From assembly GCA_021793515.1 (NCBI GenBank), contig JAJYSP010000010.1, positions 1-64,000 on the forward strand: 64,000 nt of DNA, given 5' to 3'. This DNA comes from Actinomycetes bacterium. GTDB lineage: Bacteria > Actinomycetota > Acidimicrobiia > Acidimicrobiales > RAAP-2. The notes under the pieces were generated by a model that did no database searches, had not been told where the DNA came from, and saw nothing but the letters and a program-made list of their open reading frames with translations. Shown here one piece after another: positions 42,802 to 52,930 of the stretch. A program made the translations under genes and the position numbers. How positions within the stretch are numbered: position 1 is the stretch's first letter; the number at the start of each line of letters is the position of its first letter.

Positions 42802-43538
42802 GCCCCACCGACCCGGTAGCCCGACATCACGAGGCCGCCACCCAGACTCATCGAGCGACACTCGACACGCTCGATCCCCGCCGCTTCCCACGCCTTCACG
42901 GTCCAGGGGACCGAGTACGAGCGGTAGTGCCGCGAGATGCTCGGGCCGAGAAACCGTCCGACGACCCACCACGGCCTACCGCCGGTGACGAAACCCGCGA
43001 CCGGCAGTACGCCCCTCGTGTAGAGCCACCAAGCGACGTGCCAACCTCTCGCGTTCGGAACGGCGAACTCGAGGCTCGCGATGGCGCCACCGGGTTTGAC
43101 GACGCGGGCGAGCTCGCGCAGTGTCGCGGCGGGGTCGCGAACGTAGCGCAGCAGGTACGTGAAGGTGAGCGCGTCGAAGGTCGCGTCGCCGAAGGGCAAC
43201 TGTTCGCCGCGGCCGAGCACGAGGGCGATCCGCTCGCTGAGCCCGGCGAGCTCGACGTTGCGCTCGCCCTTGCGGATCATCGCCTCGCTCAGGTCCAGTC
43301 CGATGACGTGGGCCGTCGTTGCCCGCGCGAGACGCGTGGTGACCCCGCACGGCCCGCACGCGACGTCCAAGACCAGCGCTGGGTTGGACGCGACGACTGG
43401 TTCGACCATGGCCGACCGCCACCGTCGGTCCTGACCTATCGACAGCACGGCGGCCAACGCGTCGTATCGCGCGGGTAGCCGGGCGAAGAGCGCCTGAGCG
43501 AACGTATTGGGCGCGGCGTTCGTCACGTCGCGCTTCAT
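42798..43538 (-). CDS. UbiE/MenG-type SAM methyltransferase
   Basis: 246 residues. FAQALFARLPARYDALAAVLSIGQDRRWR is the UbiE/COQ5 N-terminal pattern. SAM-binding motif VLDVACGPCGVTTRLAR, VIGLDLSEAMIRKGE, GRGEQLPFGDATFDALTFTYLLRYV, and the post-motif RVVKPGGAIASLEFAVP complete the fold. It probably methylates a quinone-like ring carbon. It overlaps the membrane-protein gene that follows, so they form an operon. Confidence 0.88.
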   Translation of the reverse strand: MKRDVTNAAPNTFAQALFARLPARYDALAAVLSIGQDRRWRSAMVEPVVASNPALVLDVACGPCGVTTRLARATTAHVIGLDLSEAMIRKGERNVELAGLSERIALVLGRGEQLPFGDATFDALTFTYLLRYVRDPAATLRELARVVKPGGAIASLEFAVPNARGWHVAWWLYTRGVLPVAGFVTGGRPWWVVGRFLGPSISRHYRSYSVPWTVKAWEAAGIERVECRSMSLGGGLVMSGYRVGGA

Positions 43539-43872
43539 CGGCTCGCCTCATGGGCGACGCGCGGGGGATCGCTCGTCATCAGGACCGTGCTTTCGCGCGG
43601 GCATGGTGCCGACCAGTCCTCTTCTCCGGCGTCTCGGCGAAGCGGCGGCACGGTGGCGGGGCGTCGAATGATCGGACCTCCTCTCCGTCGGGCTCGGCGG
43701 CGTGGCCGCGCCATTGGAATCCTCGTGCCCGGTCTAGGGGTGCGACGAGGCCCCGTCAAGGGCGGCGCAACCGTGGCTCGGTGGCGAAGCGGTTCGCGCT
43801 CGTCCTCGCGTCCAATGACACCGAGACCGAGACCCGCGCGGTCGAGGGATGCGCGCTGTCGAGCGTCACCGC
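43539..43872. other. intergenic region without a supported gene
   Basis: 334 GC-rich bases between the methyltransferase start and the end of the MFS gene. Long open frames cross it in several frames because stop codons are rare at this GC content, but none has family-like sequence or a ribosome site. The promoter of the methyltransferase operon should lie here. Confidence 0.5.
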
Positions 43873-45228
43873 TCAATGCGAGTGGCGCCAGCGCAGGTGG
43901 TGCAGGTGTCGAGTGGCGGGCGGCGGGTGCACGACGCCGGCGGCGAACACGGTCTCGTCGATCCGGCGCATGGTGGGCAGTCCCGGCAGTACCGCCAAGG
44001 TCACCGTCACCCCGATGAGCGCGAGACCCGTGCGAAGCCCCGTCAAGTGGATGAGCACGGTCATGAGCAACGACCCGAGGGCCATGCCCGCGACCTCGCC
44101 ACCCTCGAGCGCTCCGAGCACGCGACCGAGTTTGTCGTTGGGCACGATGTGCTGGAGAATGGTGATGGCGTTCACGTCGACGACCGAGTTGGCCGCGCCG
44201 ATGAGCCACATCGACAGCAGCGCGGCGCCGAGCGTGGGTACGACGGCGATGATGACGAGCGGTGCTGCCCACACGATCACACCGATGGCGAAGTCCGTCG
44301 CGAGTCGAGCCCGTTCCATGAGCATGAGCGCGACGAAGCCACCGACCAGACCACCGATGCCGAGGAGCGACTCCATATAGCCGAGCCCCGAGCTGCCGAT
44401 GTGCAGCAACTTGAGGGCGATTGCCACGGTGAAGACGGCTGACGCACCGGCGACCACGCACTGCAAGACGTAGAGCACGACGAGGGTGAGCACGTTGCGG
44501 TCGTGTCCGATCAACCGGAACCCCTGGATCGCGCGGGCGAGGAAGCTCTGGGCGCGCGACTCGGTGTCGGGTGGTTGGCTGAGTAGGGCGATGACCTCGG
44601 GTGAACGCTCGGCGTCGGTCGGGGCCCGCATCGAGAAGACGAGCAGCGCCGACCAGACGAAGGTGGCCGCGTCGAAAGTGAAGGCGATGGCCACGTTCGC
44701 CACGGCGAGCATGAAGCCCGCCAGTGCGGGACCGGCGAAGAAGCCGACGCTCTCGATGGTGCTCGAGACCACGTTCGCGCCCGCGATCTCGTCGTGGTTG
44801 CGCGCGAGCTTGGGCAGGATCGAGGCCTGTGAGGGGCGAAAGGCGGTGCCCGCGATGCCCACGAGCACGACGAGGGCGTAGATGTACCACTTCGAGCCGT
44901 GCAGGGCGACGAGTGTGGCGGCGATCGCCACGAGCACGAGTCGCACCAGGTCCGAGGCGACCATGATGAGTCGCCGGTCGTACTGGTCGGCCAACGTCGA
45001 GGTGAAGGGCGCCACGGACGCGATGGCGATGTATCGCACGACCGCGAGCACGCCAACGGCGGTCGCGCCACCGCTGCGGTAGACGTAGACCACGGCGCTG
45101 AGCGAGAAGACGCCGTCACCGATGAGTGAGACCCCAAAGGCGAGGAAGATCCGCCGCAGGGCGGGGTTCGCGAAGACGTTCGCCATCGCCGTCTTAGACG
45201 AGCGCAACTCGTCGCGCACCTGGCTCAT
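43873..45228 (-). CDS. MFS transporter
   Basis: 451 residues with about twelve membrane helices. VSLIGDGVFSLSAVVYVYRSGG at the start, ADQYDRRLIMVASDLVRLVLV as the loop 2-3 motif, RPSQASILPKLARNHDEIAGANVV and TILQHIVPNDKLGRVLGALEGGEVAGMALGSLL later match the MFS_3/tetronasin-type exporter group. GGAGGAG sits 4 bases before the ATG. The 30-residue His-rich C-terminus (HPPPATRHLHHLRWRHSH) is unusual and could bind metal. Confidence 0.85.
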   Translation of the reverse strand: MSQVRDELRSSKTAMANVFANPALRRIFLAFGVSLIGDGVFSLSAVVYVYRSGGATAVGVLAVVRYIAIASVAPFTSTLADQYDRRLIMVASDLVRLVLVAIAATLVALHGSKWYIYALVVLVGIAGTAFRPSQASILPKLARNHDEIAGANVVSSTIESVGFFAGPALAGFMLAVANVAIAFTFDAATFVWSALLVFSMRAPTDAERSPEVIALLSQPPDTESRAQSFLARAIQGFRLIGHDRNVLTLVVLYVLQCVVAGASAVFTVAIALKLLHIGSSGLGYMESLLGIGGLVGGFVALMLMERARLATDFAIGVIVWAAPLVIIAVVPTLGAALLSMWLIGAANSVVDVNAITILQHIVPNDKLGRVLGALEGGEVAGMALGSLLMTVLIHLTGLRTGLALIGVTVTLAVLPGLPTMRRIDETVFAAGVVHPPPATRHLHHLRWRHSH

Positions 45229-45341
45229 CGATCTCCTCCCACGTGGTCTCGTGGCGTGGTCAGCGCGTCGTACCCGCGCCGGGCACCGACGACCACTCGC
45301 CGGTGCCCGACTCGAAAGTCCTGTGCGGGTCCGACCAACGG

Positions 45342-45683
45342 TCAGACGAGGGCGCGGGCGGCGAGTGACTCGAAGTGCTCGTAGAGTCGTGGATCGCCGT
45401 ATCGCTCACGGATGAATCGGGCGTGCGCGGCAACCTTGTCCCACATCCCCTCGACCCAGAACAGGTCGCTGAGCAGATCCCAGGCGAGCACGTTGTGCTT
45501 GACGAGGGTGCCGGCGGTCTCACCGAACATGAGCACCTTGCGCACGGCCTCACTCTCCACCGAGCCGTCGTCGGGATTGAAGTCGTCGGCATAGATCTCG
45601 GCCAGCGCCGCGCTCAGTCCGAGCTCGGTAGTCCAGCGTACGAGCTCCATGAAGATCGATGCGTCTTCGTGCGTCACTCCCAT
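45342..45683 (-). CDS. DUF4760-like helical protein
   Basis: 113 residues, entirely helical: FMELVRWTTELGLSAALAEIY, ESEAVRKVLMFGETAGTLVKHNVLAWDLLSDLFWVEGMWDKVAAHARFIRERYGDPRLYEHFESLA. The EAVRKVLxFxExxGTLVKxxxL pattern resembles DUF4760-type proteins of unknown role. A purine-rich GGGGGGAAG precedes the ATG. It stands alone between the MFS and CoA-transferase genes. Confidence 0.7.
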   Translation of the reverse strand: MGVTHEDASIFMELVRWTTELGLSAALAEIYADDFNPDDGSVESEAVRKVLMFGETAGTLVKHNVLAWDLLSDLFWVEGMWDKVAAHARFIRERYGDPRLYEHFESLAARALV

Positions 45684-45877
45684 ACTTCCCCCCTTGACGG
45701 GTCATGACTCGCCACTCGTCTAGTGACTGGAATGCATGCCCCGCTGAATGCACACCATAGGGAGGAACGAGGCACGCTCCTCAGGTGAAAATTGAGAGGT
45801 TTCTTTGTGTTGGCTGGCTCATCGACCCGGCAATGCAGCTGAAAAGTGGGTCCGTTACGTGGCGTTAGGCTCTCCAA

Positions 45878-47404
45878 GTGACCCCAGCGGACCAGTCTCG
45901 TATCCAGAACGCAGCAATCGCACAACGGGTTATGACGCCCGAAGACGCGGCCGAGTTCATTCAACCAGGCGACAACGTCGGCATGAGCGGCTTCACGGGA
46001 GCGGGTTACCCGAAGGAGGTGCCCGGTGCGCTGGTGCGTCGCGTCGAGGACGCCGCCGCACGTGGCGAGCGCTTCGCGGTGAGTGTGTGGACCGGCGCGT
46101 CGACGGCCCCCGAACTCGACGGGGCACTCGCGGCCGTCGACGCGATCGACCTGCGCATGCCCTATCAGTCGGACCCAGTCAGTCGCGCAAAGATCAACGC
46201 CGGTCTGGTGGACTACCTGGACCTGCACCTCTCCCACGTGGCTCAGATGGTGTGGGAGGGCGCCTTCGGGCACCTCGACGTCGCCGTGGTCGAAGTGGCC
46301 GGCGTCACCGCTGAAGGCGAGCTCATCCCGTCGTCCTCGGTCGGCAACAACAAGACGTGGATCGACCAGGCCGATCGGGTCATCCTCGAGGTGAACGCCT
46401 GGCAGCCCGCCGCGTTCGAAGGGATGCACGACGTCTACTACGGCACCGCGCTGCCGCCCAATCGCAAGCCCATCCAGATCGTCTCGGCCTCGGACCGCAT
46501 CGGCGTCCCCTACCTGCACTGCCCGCCCGAGAAGATCGTGGCCGTCGTCGAGACCAACGCGCCGGACCGCAACACGGTGTTCAAGCCGGTCGACGAGAAC
46601 TCCCAATTGATCGCCCAGCACCTGTTGGAGTTCCTCTCCCACGAGGTGAAGCGTGACCGCCTACCCGCGGCGTTGCTGCCACTGCAGTCCGGGGTCGGCA
46701 ACATCGCCAACGCCGTGCTGCGCGGACTCGACGGGGGGCCGTTCCGTCCCCTCACCGCATACACCGAGGTGATCCAGGACGGCATGCTGGCGCTCTTGCA
46801 GTCGGGCACCATGGAGTCGATCTCGGCGACCGCGTTCTCGCTCAGCGAGGAGGGCGCGGCCGACCTGCACGAGAACATCGCCGACTACCGCGACCGGATC
46901 ATCCTGCGGCCCCAGGAGATCAGCAACCACCCCGAGGTCATCCGCCGGCTCGGTTGCCTCGCGATGAACGGCGCGATCGAGGCCGACATCTACGGCAACA
47001 TCAACTCGACCCACGTCATGGGCACGAGCATCATGAACGGCATCGGCGGCTCGGGGGACTTCGCGCGCAACGCCTACATCGCGATGTTCCTCACGCCCTC
47101 GACCGCGAAGGGCGGCGCGATCTCCTCGATCGTGCCGATGGTGAGCCACGTGGACCACACCGAGCACGACGTGCACGTGATCATCACCGAGCAGGGTGTG
47201 GCCGACCTACGTGGTCTCGCGCCACGACGTCGCGCCCAGAAGATCATCGACCACTGCGCCCACCCCGATTACCGTCCGATGCTCCAGGACTACCTCGACC
47301 GTGCGAGCGTGGCGACCTCGGGCAAGCACACCCCGCACCTGCTCGAGGAGTCGCTGTCCTGGCACGCGCGTTTTATCCGCGAGGGCTCGATGCGTCAGGG
47401 CTGA
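45878..47404 (+). CDS. acetyl-CoA hydrolase / succinyl-CoA:acetate CoA-transferase family
   Basis: 508 residues. Motifs of the class I CoA-transferase (Cat1/AarC) family: GDNVGMSGFTGAGYPKEVP, WTGASTAPELDG, the active-site Glu region TAYTEVIQDGMLALLQSG, SNHPEVIRRLGCLAMNGAIEADIYGNINSTHVMG, GIGGSGDFARNAYIAMFLTPS and VHVIITEQGVADLRGLAP. Transfers CoA between short-chain acids, or hydrolyses acetyl-CoA; the sequence favours a transferase. GTG start; MTPEDAAEF 54 bases in is another possible start. Confidence 0.92.
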   Translation: MTPADQSRIQNAAIAQRVMTPEDAAEFIQPGDNVGMSGFTGAGYPKEVPGALVRRVEDAAARGERFAVSVWTGASTAPELDGALAAVDAIDLRMPYQSDPVSRAKINAGLVDYLDLHLSHVAQMVWEGAFGHLDVAVVEVAGVTAEGELIPSSSVGNNKTWIDQADRVILEVNAWQPAAFEGMHDVYYGTALPPNRKPIQIVSASDRIGVPYLHCPPEKIVAVVETNAPDRNTVFKPVDENSQLIAQHLLEFLSHEVKRDRLPAALLPLQSGVGNIANAVLRGLDGGPFRPLTAYTEVIQDGMLALLQSGTMESISATAFSLSEEGAADLHENIADYRDRIILRPQEISNHPEVIRRLGCLAMNGAIEADIYGNINSTHVMGTSIMNGIGGSGDFARNAYIAMFLTPSTAKGGAISSIVPMVSHVDHTEHDVHVIITEQGVADLRGLAPRRRAQKIIDHCAHPDYRPMLQDYLDRASVATSGKHTPHLLEESLSWHARFIREGSMRQG

Positions 47405-47465
47405 CGCCGCGACGTCCGCGAGCGCACGAACGCCGGCGCTCGTGAAAGAATCCCCAAGCAGTGGC

Positions 47466-47494
47466 TTGACAGGACCCTTCGAGGTCACTACGTT
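47466..47494 (+). promoter_or_regulatory. promoter of the beta-glucoside operon
   Basis: TTGACA (47466-47471) and TACGTT (47489-47494) are separated by 17 bases, a close match to a housekeeping sigma promoter. The two LacI-type operators begin at the last base of the -10 box, so a bound repressor would sit on the start site. Confidence 0.75.
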
Positions 47495-47525
47495 GTAAGC
47501 GGTTACATCGCTGTAAGCGGTTACA
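47494..47525. promoter_or_regulatory. tandem LacI-family operators
   Basis: TGTAAGCGGTTACA occurs at 47494-47507 and again at 47512-47525. Each is a near-palindrome with a central CG and fits the cre-like pattern TGxAAxCGxTxxCA bound by LacI/GalR/CcpA proteins. They lie 18 bases apart centre to centre, directly ahead of a lacI-family gene, which suggests autoregulation. Confidence 0.85.
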
Positions 47526-47555
47526 TTCGCGGTGCTAGCGCAGTCAGGGGGAGAC

Positions 47556-48665
47556 ATGGTCGAATCGCCAGCGACGATCTACGACGTCGCCGCCCGCGCC
47601 GGCGTCTCCATCGCCACGGTGAGCCGAGCGATCAACGCCCTTGACTCGGTGCGACCCGAAACCCGTGAGCGGGTCCTCGCCGCGATGGAGGAGCTCGAGT
47701 TCGTCCCCAACTCGGTCGCGCGCGGTCTCTCGAGTGGCAAGCGCTGGATCCTCGGACTGGTCTTCATGCGCGCTGGCGTCGACAGTGGCGTGCTCGGGGT
47801 GGAGGAGGCGAGCCTGCTCTACACCGACATCGTGATTCGCGGCGCCGAGACGCGCGCCGCCCAGCACGGCTTCTCGTTGCTGTTGAGCAGCTCAGACGAC
47901 AGCCACCCCTCGAACATGTCCTCGCTGCTCAACCTCACGGGCACGGTCGACGGGCTCATCCTGCTCGATCGAGTCTTGAAGGACGAGGACGTCGCGTACC
48001 TGTCCAAGAAGATCCCGATCGTGCTCTTGTCGGGACGGGGCGACTTCCCCTCGGCGGCGACGGTGCGCGTCGACAACGAACAGGCCATGCGCGACCTCGC
48101 CGCGCACCTCGTCACGGTCCACGGCGTTAAGAGCGTCGGCTTCGTGACCGGCTCCAAGGAGAGCCCCGACAGCGTGGCGCGTACCCACGCCTTCCTCGAC
48201 GCCATCACTGAACTCGGCGCGACCGTGGACCCCGCCGACATCCTCGAGTCCGACTGGACCTCGGCGGGCGGCGAGGCCGTGATGCAAGAACGCCTCACGC
48301 TGGACCGACCACTGCCCCAGGCCTTCGCGTGCGCGAACGACCAGACCGCGGTGGGTGTCATCTACGCGCTGGGCGCACGCGGGATCAAGGTGCCCGAGGA
48401 CGTGGCCGTGACGGGCTTTGACGACATCTCGCTCACGCGCTACTTCAACCCGTCACTCACCACGATCCGCCAGTCCGGCAGCATCCTCGGGGAGGTCGCG
48501 GTCGACGCCCTCGTCGCCCTGCTCGACGACCCCGACGGAAAGAAGCCGACCATCGTGCTGCCGACCGAACTGATCGTGCGCGCGAGCTGTGGCTGCGTCG
48601 AGGACGCCGAGGTCACGGGGTCCTTCGGCACCCAGGAGCGGCGCATCGCGGGGGTCGCGTCGTGA
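47556..48665 (+). CDS. LacI-family transcriptional repressor
   Basis: 369 residues. HTH at the N-terminus: ATIYDVAARAGVSIATVSRAINALDSVRPETRERVLAAMEELEFVPN, with the hinge helix NSVARGLSSGK. A periplasmic-binding-like ligand domain follows (ILGLVFMRAGVD, GLILLDRV, FACANDQTAVGVIYALGARGIKVPEDVAVTGFDDISLTRYFNPSLTTIRQ). GGGGGAG lies before the ATG. It is the first gene of the ABC transporter operon and probably senses a beta-glucoside or its breakdown sugar, binding the two operators upstream. The C-terminal ASCGC is common in this family. Confidence 0.93.
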   Translation: MVESPATIYDVAARAGVSIATVSRAINALDSVRPETRERVLAAMEELEFVPNSVARGLSSGKRWILGLVFMRAGVDSGVLGVEEASLLYTDIVIRGAETRAAQHGFSLLLSSSDDSHPSNMSSLLNLTGTVDGLILLDRVLKDEDVAYLSKKIPIVLLSGRGDFPSAATVRVDNEQAMRDLAAHLVTVHGVKSVGFVTGSKESPDSVARTHAFLDAITELGATVDPADILESDWTSAGGEAVMQERLTLDRPLPQAFACANDQTAVGVIYALGARGIKVPEDVAVTGFDDISLTRYFNPSLTTIRQSGSILGEVAVDALVALLDDPDGKKPTIVLPTELIVRASCGCVEDAEVTGSFGTQERRIAGVAS

Positions 48666-49642
48666 GGATCGTCGCGCGTCGCCTCGGGCTCTACCTGCTC
48701 ACGGCGTGGGTCGCCGTGACCGCCAACTTCATCCTGCCCCGGCTGATGCCCGGCAACCCCGTCCAGACGTTGATCGGCAAGATCACCAGTCAAGTCACCC
48801 CCGCCGAGATCCGCGCCATCCGCCTCTCCTTCGGCATGGGGTTCAAGCAGGGCATCATCGCGCAGTACTTCACGTACCTCGGCCAACTCTTCCACGGCAA
48901 CCTCGGCGTCTCGATCACGCTCGGTTCGCCCGTCAGCTCGATCCTGCGCGAGTCGGTGCCGTGGACCATCGGTCTGATCGGGATCTCGACGATCATCAGC
49001 TTCGCGCTCGGCACCCTGGCCGGCGCCCTGCTCGGCTGGACCCGCGGCTCGAGGTTCGACAGCATGATCCCGACCGCGACCTTCTTCCAGGCCGTCCCGT
49101 ACTTCTTCCTCGGCACCGTGATGCTGCTCGTCTTCGGTAGCAACCTGCACTGGTTCCCGGTGCTCGGCGCCTACAGCCAGAGCGCCACGCCGGGCTGGAA
49201 CTGGACCTTCATCGCGAGCGTGCTGCGCTACGGCGAGTTGCCCGTCATCTCCATCGTGCTGAGCTCGGTCGCGGGCTGGATGCTCGGAATGCGCAACATG
49301 ATGATCACGATGATCGGTGAGGACTTCGTGCTCATGGCCGTCGCGAAGGGTCTGCCCCGGCGCAAGGTCATCGCTCACGCCGCGCGAAACGCGGTCTTGC
49401 CGAGCATCGCGAACCTCTCGCTCGCCATCGGCCTCGTGGTCTCGGGGGCGCTCTTGGTTGAGCTCGTCTTTAACTACCCCGGCGTCGGTGACTTACTGCT
49501 CCAGGCGGTCTTGAACGAGGACTACCCGCTCATCCAGGGGATCTTCCTCGTGATCACCCTGACGGTACTCGCGGCGAACTTGATCGCCGACGTCGTCTAC
49601 CTAGTCTTGGATCCGCGCACCCGCAGTGAGGCCGCGGTATGA
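48662..49642 (+). CDS. Opp/Dpp-type ABC transporter permease 1
   Basis: 326 residues with six membrane helices. MRIVARRLGLYLLTAWVAVTANFILPRLMPGNPV is the typical DppB N-terminus, and the EAA loop GEDFVLMAVAKGLPRRKVIAHAARNAVLP contacts the ATPase. GALLVELVFNYPGVGDLLLQAVLNEDYPLIQG is also family-typical. Forms the channel with the next gene's product. GTG start overlaps the lacI stop. Confidence 0.93.
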   Translation: MRIVARRLGLYLLTAWVAVTANFILPRLMPGNPVQTLIGKITSQVTPAEIRAIRLSFGMGFKQGIIAQYFTYLGQLFHGNLGVSITLGSPVSSILRESVPWTIGLIGISTIISFALGTLAGALLGWTRGSRFDSMIPTATFFQAVPYFFLGTVMLLVFGSNLHWFPVLGAYSQSATPGWNWTFIASVLRYGELPVISIVLSSVAGWMLGMRNMMITMIGEDFVLMAVAKGLPRRKVIAHAARNAVLPSIANLSLAIGLVVSGALLVELVFNYPGVGDLLLQAVLNEDYPLIQGIFLVITLTVLAANLIADVVYLVLDPRTRSEAAV

Positions 49643-50595
49643 GGGGCCTCGCGCTGCCGCGTTCGCCCAAGGTGATCCTCGGGCTCGGAATCCTCGGGTT
49701 CTTCATCGTGCTGACCGTGGTCGGGCCGTGGCTCGCGCCCTACAACCCGAGCTCGACCGCCTTCACGGCGCTGCTCACGCCGTCCTCGCACCACTGGCTC
49801 GGCACGACGAGCCTCGGCCAGGACATCTTCTCTCAGCTCCTCGTCGGCGCGCGCGCCACGATGGTTGTCGCCCTCGTGGCGGGCCTGGTCGCGACGCTGC
49901 TGTCAATGACGATCGGCATTTCGGCGGGCTACCTGGGCGGCGTGCCCGACGACGGGCTCACACTGCTCTCCAACGTCTTTCTCGCCATCCCGGGGGTGCC
50001 GCTGCTCATCGTCATCGACAGCTACCTGCCGGTCAACAGCCGCTCGAACGAGTTCGTCATCGGTCTCATCATCAGCCTCACCGGCTGGGCGTGGGGCGCG
50101 CGGGTGCTGCGGGCCCAGACGATGTCGTTGCGCAACCGCGACTTCGTCGAGGCGGCGCGGATCATTGGTGAGTCGCGCCGGCGCATCATGTTCAGCGAGA
50201 TCGCCCCGAACCTCCTGCCGGTGCTCGCATCCTCACTGCTCTTCACGGTGCTTTACTCGATCGGGGCCTACGTGACCCTCGCCTACATCGGGCTCACGAG
50301 CACCGCGACGTGGAACTGGGGCACCATGCTCTATTGGGCCCAGGCGAACAACGCGCCCCTCTCAAACGAGTGGTACTGGTTCGTGCCGCCGGGCATCTGC
50401 ATCGCGCTCGTGGGCACGGGGCTCGCACTCGTCAACTTCGGGATCGACGAGTTCATCAATCCGCGGCTGCGCGCGGCCGGCCTAACTGCTCGACAGCGCC
50501 GCCAGCTGGGTCTGGCGCGCCGCCCGAGGCTCGGCGTCACGCCGGTGCTGCGCACGGCCTCCTCACGTCAACCCACGGGCGTGGTGGCGAAGTGA
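49639..50595 (+). CDS. Opp/Dpp-type ABC transporter permease 2
   Basis: 318 residues. VVGPWLAPYNPSSTAFTALLTPSSHHWLGTTSLGQDIFSQLLVGARATM is the DppC N-terminal pattern. The EAA loop is LRNRDFVEAARIIGESRRRIMFSEIAPNLLPV. Five to six membrane helices. The ATG overlaps the previous stop. The C-terminal 35 residues are basic and extend past the usual end (INPRLR). Confidence 0.93.
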   Translation: MRGLALPRSPKVILGLGILGFFIVLTVVGPWLAPYNPSSTAFTALLTPSSHHWLGTTSLGQDIFSQLLVGARATMVVALVAGLVATLLSMTIGISAGYLGGVPDDGLTLLSNVFLAIPGVPLLIVIDSYLPVNSRSNEFVIGLIISLTGWAWGARVLRAQTMSLRNRDFVEAARIIGESRRRIMFSEIAPNLLPVLASSLLFTVLYSIGAYVTLAYIGLTSTATWNWGTMLYWAQANNAPLSNEWYWFVPPGICIALVGTGLALVNFGIDEFINPRLRAAGLTARQRRQLGLARRPRLGVTPVLRTASSRQPTGVVAK

Positions 50596-51733
50596 GCGCC
50601 ACCATCCCGCGCGAGCACGAGCCCACCGAGGTCGTCGACGTCGCGACGAGCGCCGTCGCGACCGGTGTCGCGCGCCACGAGCCCGTGCTCGAGATCGAGG
50701 GTTTCAGCGTCGACTACGGCGCCGGTGCGAGCATGGTGCGTGCCGTCGACGAAGTGACGCTGCGTCTCGATCGCTCGCGGGTGCTCGGCATCGCCGGCGA
50801 GAGCGGCTCGGGCAAGTCGACGCTCGTCTACGCCATGACCCGGCTGCTGCGCGCGCCGGGTCTCATCAGCGGCGGCCGGGTCCTGTTGCACACGACCGAT
50901 GACGACGGGGTCGTCACCCCGGTCAACCTCGTCGAGGCGAGCGAGTCCGAGCTGCGCAAGGTCCGCTGGTCCCACGTGTCCATCGTGCTCCAAAGTGCGC
51001 TCAGCGCCCTCAACCCGGTGCTACGCATCGGCCGTGAGTTCGACGAGGTGCTGAAGACCCACCGCAAGGACATGACCAAAGCCCAGCGCCGCGCACGCGC
51101 CGTCGAACTCCTGCGCCTGGTCGGGTTGACCGAGGACCGGCTCGACCGCTACCCCCACGAGCTCTCGGGCGGCCAACGTCAGCGCGTCATGATCGCCGTC
51201 GCGCTCGCCCTGGACCCCGAGCTCGTGATCATGGACGAGCCCACGACCGCCCTCGACGTGGTCACCCAACGCGAGATCATCAGCGAGCTGGCCACGCTGC
51301 GCGCGCGCTTCGGTTTCGCGATGATCTTCATCACCCACGACCTCTCACTACTCGTAGAGCTGGCCGACGAGATCGCGGTCATGTACGCCGGCTCGATCGT
51401 GGAACGCGCTGGCGCGCGCGAGCTCTACGAGGCGCCGCGCCACCCCTACACGCTGGGCCTGCTCCACTCGTTCCCGCCGCTGCACGGCGAGCGTCGCGAA
51501 CTGACCGGGATACCCGGGTCACCGCCGGACCTCGCGGACCCGCCGGCGGGCTGTCGCTTCGCGCCGCGGTGCACCTTCGCCATGGCGCGCTGTCTCACTG
51601 AGCGTCCGACGTTGCGCGAGTTCGGCGACGAGGGCCGCAGTGTGGCGTGCTGGCTCTTTGACCCCGCGAGTGCGTCGCGCGTGCCCGTCGAGCTCTCCCT
51701 CGCGCCGTCGGCCCGACAGACCGTGGGGGAGCC

Positions 51734-51737
<4 letters not shown>
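50592..51737 (+). CDS. Opp/Dpp-type ABC transporter ATPase 1
   Basis: 381 residues from the GTG overlapping the permease stop. Walker A GESGSGKST, Q-loop SIVLQSALSALNPV, signature LSGGQRQR, Walker B LVIMDEPTTALDV, H-loop ITHD, and the C-terminal Opp/Dpp extension with clustered cysteines (CRFAPRCTFAMARCLTERP). DppD-type subunits of this kind can bind an iron-sulfur cluster there. The first 35 residues are a non-conserved extension. Confidence 0.94.
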
Positions 51738-52783
<1,046 letters not shown>

Positions 52784-52930
52784 ACGACCATCCAGTCGAG
52801 CGCCCACCACTGTTGGTGAGTGCTGGCAAGGACGCGGGTCCAACCGGCCCCGCGTCAGTAGTACGGACCCACACGGTTCATAAAGACGTCGGCGAGAGCC
52901 GGCTGGACGAAACCAATATAAAGGATGCGT

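Noticed and set aside
43535-44890. 451-codon reverse frame overlapping the MFS gene
   Set aside because: Its composition is Arg/His/Pro-rich, as expected for an out-of-frame reading of the real MFS gene on the same strand.
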